A DNA stretch of 64,000 nucleotides from Echinometra lucunter (lineage: Eukaryota > Echinodermata > Echinoidea > Camarodonta > Echinometridae): assembly GCA_029962745.1 (NCBI GenBank), contig CM057157.1, positions 28,230,732 to 28,294,731 on the forward strand. The letters are read 5' to 3'. The translations under genes were made by a program, and so were the position numbers. Numbering within the stretch: position 1 is the stretch's first letter; each line of letters starts with the position of its first letter. This document shows, in pieces, positions 56,390-64,000 of the stretch. Under the pieces are notes generated by a model. That model was given only the letters and a program-made list of their open reading frames with translations, had not been told where the DNA came from and searched no databases.

Positions 56390-57150
56390 CGAGAATTAAC
56401 CTTTACCTTTATATCATGTTCGTACCTCGACAGAGATATCCACAAATACTGTTTTGAGGAAAAGGGCGGCGACAGACCACAGTAAATTAGGGGGAGCTGT
56501 AGGGCCAAAAATTGCTCACCATTAGATTGTACTGTTTGTTTGTTTGTTTGTTTGTTTTTGTTTGTGTTTCTTCTGCACTGCTTAAAATCATGGCCAGTAT
56601 CAATGGTATATTATCTTTGAAGTGCGTACTTGTACCAGATTACCCGGTGAGGCCGAACAGAATATTCAAGAAATCAGAATTGAATTTCCGCAACCGCTGT
56701 TTAATGCTATTAAGCCGACGAAAATAGATACCTTACAAAACACACACACACACAAAACGAGATTAATCCAGAACAACATAACCGAGGACGTTTCACAAGC
56801 ATTTCTGTAATTTTTTCGGTAATTTTTCATTTCCAGCTTTCGCAAACAATCAGCTGGCCAATCCTTTATCGTGAAATACGAGCCAAACCTTGGGTTGGAA
56901 TTGTCATTGACGAAGGGGTATTGGGTTACGCAACAACAAGGCTTTTTGAACATGAATTGGCGCCAGAACCGACATTCCGGTAATTGCAGTTGACCATGCA
57001 AGCTGAATCGAAAGAATTAACCTTTACCTCTATATTATAATTATTCGTACCGCGACGGATGCACAAATACTCTTTTTGGTGAAAAGGGCGGCGATAGACC
57101 ACAGTAAATTAGGGGGGCTGAAGGGCCAAAATTTGCTCTCCATACATTGT
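56390..57150 (+). repeat. Direct repeat of about 135 bp separated by about 620 bp
   Basis: GAATTAACCTTTACC, ACAAATACT, GAAAAGGGCGGCGACAGACC, ACAGTAAATTAGGGGG and AGGGCCAAAA occur at about 56390-56520 and again at about 57015-57145. The copies differ by substitutions and small indels. They lack TG...CA ends, so they are not obvious LTRs. The intervening 490 bases hold no recognisable gene; a GTTTGTTTGTTTG run and (CA)n lie within. Confidence 0.8.
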
Positions 57151-57747
57151 TCACGGAGAACCATATCATTTTCTGACAAATTTATGGGAACCAAAATCAG
57201 TGGTTATGTCCCTTACCCCCCCCCCCCCCGATACACTTAGGGAATGCCTTGTTTAGCTCGGAAAAGGGAAATATTCATTACGAGAAGGTATTTCTGTAAC
57301 GCCCTCTTGTTGTTTGTTCTTTGAAGGTCAAATGCACATAAAATCGTATTATTTGAATTATCAGTAGATCACGTGACTTAACTGGATTGAATCATCACAA
57401 GTCATGAATGACCTTCGTACTGAGTGCCTTTAATGTAGCCTATGGTTTTGGTGTTTTGTCCCAATTTGTTCACATGGTCACATCTAGGTCGTTTGTCCAA
57501 ACATTCGTTAACATTATTCAGATAGGCGGTGACTCTTACAGCTACAATAATATTAAGTTACATGAATCGAAGTTTTAATCTATACAACAGCCCTTTAGTT
57601 GGTGTTTGTCCTAATTCATGTAACCTGGTATAAATTATGTTTTATCATTTCTTTCTAAAAATAAAAACAATAGTAAAGATAAAATTTATCTTTGTCTCTC
57701 TCTCCCACCCCCCTTCCTTCTCTCATCTAGCAATTTCAAGCTAATGA
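57151..57747. other. No gene recognised
   Basis: AT-rich with a C tract near 57217-57229. Confidence 0.5.
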
Positions 57748-58140
57748 TTAAAGGGAATTGGTAACTTTGTCACTGTTTGTAGAGGCTTGATTTAATAAAT
57801 TGTTGAATTTTGATGTCCGTATTGTATAAAGATGTTCAGAAGGATAAATAAACAGCCAGGAATATAAAGGTTTTGAAATATAAGATGTTATTAAGATATC
57901 TGTCACTAAATTCCGCCATTTGTAAAACCAACCTGAGTATGCTTTTGACTAACACTGCAGTCTAGGGGTAAATAAAGTCTTGCATTTCCAGTCATTTGCA
58001 TATTTTCACTTTTTGTGAAGCACGCGATGATGTTCTTTAAGTGCATTTTTCAGGGCTTCATATTTACACAATATTACATACACTGACAACATGCATGGCC
58101 ATGCAGCTCAAATTTTTAAAAGTTACTCAATGGGTTTAAG
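57748..58140 (+). mobile_element. TTAA-type non-autonomous element, copy A2
   Basis: Direct-orientation copy of 4259-4657. It keeps TTAA at 57748-57751 and 58136-58139. The ends TTAAAGGGAATTGGTAACTT and, reversed, TTAAACCCATTGAGTAACTT are related inverted repeats. It has several indels relative to copy A1 and no ORF. Confidence 0.8.
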
Positions 58141-58410
58141 GGTTCAAAGAGCTGCCTGGTTCGTATATGTATGTGTTAAGACAAAGCAATTTATACTAAG
58201 TTGTTTCTCCCCACCCAGGTGTTGAGTGGATACATGCATGCATGCCAGTATTCTGGCAATCTTGACATTCGCTGATAACACCTTCAGAAGCCCAAAACCA
58301 AGGTATCTGGTTGCAACGCATTTTTGAAACATGGTACATTATTTCATAATGTGGTGAATGCGGAATATTATCGTTTTCACTCAGTTCCACTCACAGCTTA
58401 CAAGATAATT

Positions 58411-58827
58411 CGCAACCGCACACTGTACGGTCCGTCTGTGATTTGATTTTGGAAAAATTTATTATAGCATTTGATATGAACATTCAAACATGTAAAATCT
58501 TAATGATCAAAGTTCCGAATAGTCGTATGAATACTAAAATCGAAATTCCGGGCTATTGCAAGCCTCCCTGTAGGAATAAAAGCTAATTAAATTCCAAATC
58601 GTAGTGACGTCATAGCAATTTTGCGATCGGCTGCGATTTGAAGCCGATTTGGCCTTTACTTCGACCACAAGGCTTGCAGTTAACCAAATTTCGATTTTAG
58701 TATTCCTATAATTCTTCCGAACTACAAATAAGGTAATTTTACTGGATTAAACTTTCATATTTAAAGCAAAATGCCATTTGTTCGAAAATCGGGTGGCAGT
58801 CGGATCGTATAGTGTGCGGTGGGCTTT
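58411..58827. mobile_element. 0.4-kb MITE, family D, copy 2
   Basis: Reverse-orientation relative of 45571-45977. Ends CGCAACCGCACACTGTACGG and, reversed, AAAGCCCACCGCACACTATA. It shares AACATTCAAACATGTAAAAT and ACTAAAATCGAAATTCCGGG with copy 1. It is non-coding. Confidence 0.85.
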
Positions 58828-59120
58828 AGAAAACTCCAGTAATATGTCTCCTATGGCGGAAAGAGGAAATTGGTATGACTCTAAAAGTTCGAAAATTAAA
58901 GGTTGCGTTTCGACTGAGCGTGTATGGTAGTTTAGGGGCAGGACAAAATAGGCAAATAGCAAGGGAGCTCGAAAGTAGATTTGAAACAAGGGTTGTGTCC
59001 AAGTTTCACATCTCAAACTCGGAAATTCATAAGACTTGACACCCCGCCAGTCATGGGGTTGTTTTCAAAGTGTTTCAAGATGACACAAAAGGCTGATTCT
59101 TTTTCAGATACTTTAAATTT

Positions 59121-59263
59121 CAGGGGAGCGTTTCATCAAGTGTCTTGTCAGTGATTTTTACTCACAACTGTTATAAGCTGCTGAAATCCTTGCATCTGAT
59201 TGGCTGAGAGCGAATTTGTCGGTAAAAAATCACTGACAAGACACATGATGAAACGCCCCCCCC
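59121..59263. mobile_element. GGGGAGCGTTTCATGA MITE, copy 2
   Basis: CAGGGGAGCGTTTCATCAAG and TCTTGTCAGTGATTTTTAC arms with complements on the right, and the central CCTTGCATCTGATTGGC shared with 25075-25214. The right end runs into a C tract (59256-59269), as if the terminal C bases had expanded. Confidence 0.9.
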
Positions 59264-59484
59264 CCCCCCGATTTGAATGCCATGTCAGTCAAAGCGGCAG
59301 GAATGAGAACAATATCATGTGCATGTGATACTTTTGGAATGTTTTCCTGTCTTGTGTGTCCCGAGAGGGCCATCAAATTCAAATTTCCGGCTGCTTCCTC
59401 GAATCAGGAAGCTCTACCATCACTTACTTATAAGGAGAGTGTCAGATGATAGCATCCAACATCTTCAGCATGTTCAGGAACATC

Positions 59485-60010
59485 TTCTCCTACTTCTCTC
59501 CTTCTCTCCCTCTCTCTCCCTCCCCCTTCCTCCCTCTCTCTCTCTCTCTTTCTTTCATTTTCTCTTTCTCTCCCTCTCTTTTTCTTCATCTCTCTATTTC
59601 ACTCTGCTGTCTTTTCTCTCCTTTCCTTCACTCCCTCTCCTTTTTTTCCTCTCCCTTTCTCTCTCTGTTTCTCTCATTCACTCTATCTCTCTCGTCTCTT
59701 CTCTCCTTTATTTCTTCCCTGCCTCTTTCTCCCCTTTCTCTTTCTCTTTCTCTTTTCCTTTTCATGTCTCTTTGTTTATGTATTTCTTCCTCTCTCTCTC
59801 TCTCTCTCTATCTTTCTTACTATTTCTTTGTTTATTTTTCTAACCTAGCTTTCCTTCCTTCTTTCTCTCTTCTCCCATCATGCCCATTTTCTCCTTGTTT
59901 TCTGTATGTCTCCCTTCCCCTCTTACTCTTTCCCCAATTTTCTTCCCATCTCTCTCCTCTCCTAGAGCTCCCCCCCCCCCCTCTCTCTCTATCTATTTAT
60001 CTATTTCAAA
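59485..60010 (+). repeat. Long pyrimidine-rich (CT/CTTT) tract
   Basis: About 525 bases of mostly C and T with CTCTCT and CTTTCT blocks. The 174- and 206-codon ORFs here are Ser/Leu/Phe/Pro strings in two frames and are not genes. Confidence 0.9.
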
Positions 60011-60117
60011 TCCTCTTCTTTATATTTCTTCACATCTCCTCATCCTGTCATAACCTCCTTCTTTAATTTCCTTTCAATAAACGTAATACTAACAAAACAT
60101 TAGGAGAAACGCGAATA

Positions 60118-60240
60118 TGGACCTCAGGACACTTTATTCAATTCAATTCCATCTTTAAAAACATTTTAGAACACACTGAATAAAAACATGCAATTCAAGA
60201 TAAAATGGGACTTATTCAGGATAAAATAAGACATATTGAA
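60118..60240 (-). mobile_element. Possible LINE tail, minus strand
   Basis: CACTTTATTCAATTCAATTC read in reverse is GAATTGAATTGAATAAAGTG, a TTGAA-type LINE tail. The adjacent AT-rich sequence may be its 3' untranslated region. Confidence 0.5.
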
Positions 60241-60937
60241 GTATAGACTTAAATGTGAAAATGGTAATGGAACTGAAATTGTATACAGTTGTAAACATTT
60301 GAAGAAAAAAAAGTCTTGTCGAGACAGCTTCAAAGATAAAAATAAGATTTGGTCATTATAGATGCCGGCAGAGAACAAATTTCGTGTAGCCGTAGAATAA
60401 AATAATGAATTGCACCTTGTACCCAGACAAACCCCAAACATGCCAAATGTTGCCTTCCTTTTGTTATCATCTTTTTGTTTATATTCTTTGTTACTGTATC
60501 ATGAATGTGATTTCGTATATCTAGAATACACATCTTTCATATACCGCCAAAAATATAACATTGTGGTGGTTATCAAAGTTCGCCCCGTTTTTTTTTTTAA
60601 CGTGGGCCAACAAACACCAGCTGCACTAATTATACCTTTCACGTTCTTCGTTCCGTAACGCCATTTTCCACGCACTTCTGAACACCATTATAATGGGGAA
60701 CATGACAATCTGTTCTCATCGAACGTTCACGTGTGCGTTCGGAACTTATAATTGCACGAATGTTGCATTTTATATCATTTTCATGGAAAAAGAACATAAT
60801 TTTAAAAAAAAATCAATTCTCATACATTCAATGCACGTTTTGCTCATGGCTTTGTAAGCGCCTCCTAACACAAGCTTTCACGATTAAAATACACGTGCGA
60901 ATGCCCGACAACCCAGGTTAGGGCCTTCTCAACATTT
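60241..60937. other. No gene recognised
   Basis: AT-rich with short ORFs only. Confidence 0.5.
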
Positions 60938-61293
60938 TTAAAGGTAGTAGACCACATTTGCACAACACTGGTTCAGAATTTGAAGAGACATAAGCCAATT
61001 TCAATTTCAAATGACAGATATATATATGTAGAACTATCATGTTATCAAATTCACAATAGTATTCCAAAGAATAAGTGAAAATTAATGGTTTTACTCTTAA
61101 AGCGTCATGAAGACGCCTTTACAAAACAAAGAAAATAAAAGAAACTTTGTGTTGAGTATTTTTTTCTCATTCCTAAACGGGAATGTAAAGGGCTCTAAAA
61201 CTTTACGGGTGTTTTTCTGTGGCTTAAAGCAATATAAGTAAAAACTTTTGTGCAGATTGGGTGCCACTTGCAAATGTGGGCTACTACTTTTAA
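60938..61293. mobile_element. TTAA-bounded foldback-type element
   Basis: Left TTAAAGGTAGTAGACCACAT and right, reversed, TTAAAAGTAGTAGCCCACAT, continuing TTTGCA on both sides, about 24 bp of inverted repeat with TTAA at 60938-60941 and 61290-61293. The interior is about 300 bases and non-coding. The ends resemble, but differ from, the A and C elements. Confidence 0.75.
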
Positions 61294-61498
61294 CACGAGA
61301 GCCACTTAAGCTCTTAAAAATTTCCGTCACCAATCATACAAAATAAAAAAAAACCTGAATAAAGAAAACATGACAATAAAAGCACGAATCGCGTGTTAAT
61401 TATCTAGAATATATACATTATGTTTTGTGTTTGTTTGTTTAGTTTTGTTTTCTTTGTGTTTTTAAAAATATTTTTTTTTTTTTTTTTTTTTTTACTTA

Positions 61499-61622
61499 AA
61501 TGCAGTTTGGGATTAGCCTTTGATAGGCCAATGGCCTTTGCAAATTTTGTATTCTTTGTATTTTATGCCTGTATACTCAACTTTTTATGTGAATGTGAAA
61601 TAAATGAACTGAATCGAATATA
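61499..61622 (+). mobile_element. CR1/L2-like LINE 3' end
   Basis: GGGATTAGCCTTTGATAGGC, CAATGGCCTTTGC (small stem), a T-rich stretch and GTGAAATAAATGAACTGAAT, ending in TGAA-like units. A 115-codon ORF over this region is T-rich filler. A 23-base T run precedes it (61471-61493). Confidence 0.65.
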
Positions 61623-61962
61623 TATTACCTCCCTCGATTTCGCATTGAAATCTTTTAAACGCTTCGCTGATGTCCGGCTGAGAAGCGCTGCTCTCAACCA
61701 TGCACATCGTTATTGTTTCTGCATGCGCTGGCTAACGTACTTCTACGTGAAAATGTATACATGTTGACAATCGATGGTCACAGCCACTTGATAGCCAATG
61801 AACCAATTAGAGTGTGAAAAGAGGGGACCTTTTCTGCTTTTTTTTTAATTATTTTTTTTTTTAAGATCACATTGGCGCCTAACTTCTGTTGCGAATAAGG
61901 TCACACATTATAGCGGACATGACCTACATTTTCCCCGTATGAATTCATAACCCCCTCCCCCT

Positions 61963-61967
<5 letters not shown>

Positions 61968-62015
<48 letters not shown>
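61968..62015 (+). repeat. (CT)n microsatellite
   Basis: About 23 CT units. Confidence 0.95.
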
Positions 62016-62019
<4 letters not shown>

Positions 62020-62515
62020 ATTCCACCTCTTTGTCTCTTTTCTAACCATATACATTCAGTGTTTTTTTTTTTAATTCTTCTTTTCTTTCCCATTACTTTT
62101 CTCTTTGACTGAGTGAGTCCATATTACCCCGAGTGCAAACTAGAGAAATTTTCCCAGCCGCCTATTTTTATATTTATATGTTTTATTAGAACATTGGTCA
62201 CAACATGTGTACTTACAAGCAATCATACAAGAGATTAATGAGAAAAATAAAAGAAACAAAATAGAAATTCGACATAGAAACAACATAAGCTTTGATTTTC
62301 ATGGTACATAGGACTTGGGAGGTTTTTCCATTGGTTTGATAATTTGTTTTGTTAATTTTTGAATTATTTATTGTTTCTATATTTCCATCAGGGGTGTGTC
62401 TACAGGAGGTTGACGGGGTGAACAACCCCCCCCCCCCACCCCTTTGCCTTCGAAATTTTTGCAGGCATTATTATGAATTGAGAAATACACATTTATTCTT
62501 TCTTTCTTCCTAATA
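62016..62515. other. No gene recognised; possible reversed LINE end
   Basis: TATATGTTTTATTAGAACAT near 62175-62194 followed by an A-rich body may be a minus-strand LINE 3' region. CAGGGGTGTGTCTACAGG near 62390 beside a C tract (62427-62439) resembles a hAT-like end without a partner. Confidence 0.35.
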
Positions 62516-62519
62516 CACT

Positions 62520-62638
62520 CCATTCACTTGACTGTCAATCGAAAGGTTGAGGGTTCGAATCCCAGCCCGGCACTAACGTCTTACTCTCACCCATGTGCTA
62601 ACTGGGCACCCCGTAGGATGCAAAGGTCAGTGATTGTA
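62520..62638 (+). mobile_element. tRNA-derived SINE fragment
   Basis: Only the 3' half of the tRNA-like head remains, with B box GGGTTCGAATCCC (about 62551-62563) and GCCCGGCAC. It is followed by CACCCATGTGCTAACTGGGC and GATGCAAAGGTCAGTG. It abuts the inverted LINE end that starts at 62639. Confidence 0.6.
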
Positions 62639-62860
62639 TTGAAGTTTCTTTACTTTTCCACATAATGCAAGTAGCACAGTTAAATAAACATACACATACT
62701 TATTCTTGGAATAACAAAATATAAAGCAAATTTGCATATGAGAAATAATACATTTTACATATATCTGTAAGTATTAACTTAAGTTAAATTAAGAAGAATA
62801 AATAAGTGGAGGAGTCTATTTAAAGAAGCAGAGCTTGTATTGAATAGCCCCCTATCTGGC
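62639..62860 (-). mobile_element. LINE 3' end with CTTCAA tail (copy B2)
   Basis: Inverse-orientation copy of 7440-7692. On the minus strand it reads CTCTGCTTCTTTAAATAGAC, then ATGCAAATTTGCTTTATATT and TGGAAAAGTAAAGAAACTTC. The tail has fewer units than in copy B1. Confidence 0.8.
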
Positions 62861-63879
62861 TTACACAAATGATAAAATAAAAATGTAATACAAATGTATG
62901 CGCTTTTATGTTATTCCACCACCACCCCCCCCCCCCCCTCCCCGCGGCCCCGCCCATACAAAAGAAAGAGTGATGTGACTTACATTAGTTAGTGCATGTA
63001 AAAAATTTTTTAAAAAGAGAAAATTATCCTATGCGCGCCCATAAAATGGGCGATTGGCTGGAATGCTCCCTAGGGAGTGAAGAATGTACACACTAATGTG
63101 TGCGGAATAGTAATTGAATCCAGTGACTGGAGCAATTACACTTAATTTGTTTGAATCTCACAAGAATGGAATTTTATCAAGAATTGGTGAAAGGAGAACG
63201 AATACGCCATTCACTAAACTTTGTAAGCGTTTTGGTCAGTTTTTATACTGTTAAAGCGCTTCAAAAAAAACCCTACCAAACCGGTTTTTGTTGTTATTGG
63301 TATTATTTTATTGAAGTTAGAAGACGTGGTGTTTAACTGCGAAATTGATCTTAGCCCCCCCCCCCCCCCCCCCCATCTCTCCTCAAGATGATTTGGCAAC
63401 GTCCGTCATGTCCGTGATCTCAGTTAATGTTTTATTTACACTGATGGCCATTCGAAGATAGCTTTGGCTTTGTACACAGTATCCTGCGTCCATTCTGATA
63501 TTAACATCATAACCCTTTTTTCCGTTTTCATTAATTCGGGGCGGAGTGGCAAGTGCTGGCTAGTCACGTGACATAATTTTTATCCCGTTTGTAAAACTAA
63601 GAAAACAGATAAGCGCATGTCATCCGTGGATTCTCTCACATATAGGCCTTCTCTGTTCTTGTCTGTTTGCTAATCTTTACGCTTCTCATAGCTTTGGACA
63701 TCAATCATAACCAAGCTTCTATTTGACAAGAAGGCCACTGATCACCAAGAAAAGTATGGAAAATTGCGCAGATTTTACAGAGTTATCATTTTCCAAAGGT
63801 CTTAACTCGATGCGTCTCGACTTGGCTTTGGGCTACATGTCGTTTTCTCGGGGTTTTATGATTCCATTGTTATCTACCC
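62861..63879. other. No gene recognised; poly-C tract of 20 at 63355-63374
   Basis: AT-rich with C-rich runs at about 62921-62944 and the pure tract at 63355-63374. Short ORFs without recognisable domains. Confidence 0.5.
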
Positions 63880-63881
63880 TG

Positions 63882-64000
63882 ATGAAGGTTCGCAGTCCCG
63901 AAGGTTCGTAATTAAGAAATAAAATAGGGTTCAGTATCCCAGAAATGTAAAATGGTTCGTGAATTCGAAAATGAAATGGGGTTCATAATTCAGAAGGTTC
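63882..64000 (+). repeat. Short degenerate tandem running off the window edge
   Basis: GAAGGTTCGTAATTAAGAAA, TAAAATAGGGTTCAGTATCC, ATGTAAAATGGTTCGTGAAT and AATGGGGTTCATAATTCAGA are variants of a unit of about 30-45 bases combining GGTTCGTAATTC with GAAATAAAATGGGGTTC. The array is cut by the end of the window. Confidence 0.7.

Noticed and set aside
56390..57150. LTR retrotransposon
   Set aside because: The direct repeats lack TG...CA ends, no primer-binding site or polypurine tract is evident, and the core is too short and non-coding.
59319..60066. ORFs of 174 and 206 codons on the plus strand
   Set aside because: They lie in a pyrimidine-rich low-complexity tract, run in two frames at once and encode Ser/Leu/Phe/Pro strings.
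62388..62440. hAT-like end CAGGGGTGTGTCTACAGG next to a C tract
   Set aside because: No partner end or target duplication could be identified; it may be a solo fragment.

Overview
This is animal nuclear DNA with no recognisable gene. It is AT-rich, with tri- and dinucleotide microsatellites, an exceptional number of pure C/G homopolymer tracts, 3' ends of non-LTR retrotransposons, tRNA-derived SINEs and many short inverted-repeat (foldback) DNA elements. The repeat style (LINE tails of ATT or TTCAA units, hAT-like termini followed by G/C tracts, CTCGCTCGCTTCGCTCGCTCG-like interiors) suggests a marine deuterostome, perhaps an echinoderm such as a sea urchin. That assignment is an inference of low confidence. 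Every open reading frame is short, and the longest ones lie in low-complexity DNA or inside repeats. No rRNA, intact tRNA gene, CRISPR or bacterial operon is present. The window reads as an intergenic or intronic gene desert built by non-autonomous transposons.

Layout: 0.7-1.8 kb is a degenerate tandem family that runs into long AAG and AGT tracts. 3.1-3.6 kb holds facing C and G tracts and a trinucleotide array. 4.3-4.7 kb is a TTAA-bounded element with a second copy at 57.7 kb. 7.4-7.7 kb is a LINE 3' end whose inverted copy lies at 62.6 kb. 8.1-8.9 kb holds two foldback elements. 11.9-12.5 kb is a strict 74-bp satellite interrupted by a MITE. 13.4-17.0 kb holds a pyrimidine-rich tandem and two foldbacks. 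17.03-17.66 kb is a hAT-like element with a perfect 8-bp target duplication. 22.8-25.8 kb holds a 0.5-kb TTAA element, two foldbacks and a SINE. 27.98-29.64 kb is a second hAT-like element with a perfect 8-bp duplication. 30.9-34.0 kb holds three foldbacks, a SINE and a CpG-rich patch. 37.06 kb is a 65-bp perfect palindrome with a self-complementary loop, followed by a SINE. 41-46 kb holds several LINE ends, a SINE, a foldback and a 0.4-kb MITE. 46.5-47.6 kb is a tandemly duplicated LINE reverse-transcriptase tail interrupted by a MITE, then a second tandem. 49-50.3 kb holds two more MITEs. 53.0 kb is a TA-bounded foldback. 54.3-55.8 kb holds an AAT array on a LINE tail, a tRNA-like insert with a 10-bp duplication, and a large MITE. 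56.4-61.3 kb holds further element copies.

The most interesting pattern is that the foldback elements fall into a few classes defined by their ends: TACACTnTnAAAA-type, GGGGnGTTTCATRAA-type, TTAA-bounded AAAGG-type, and CAGNGGCG hAT-type. Within the first class each element has its own short word repeated many times in both orientations (TTTAAACA, ATTCACTC, GGGTAAAA, GGGTCA and others). Shared ends with private, iterated interiors suggest modular, possibly self-copying MITEs. No genes act together here; what can be reconstructed is the nesting and relative order of insertions.
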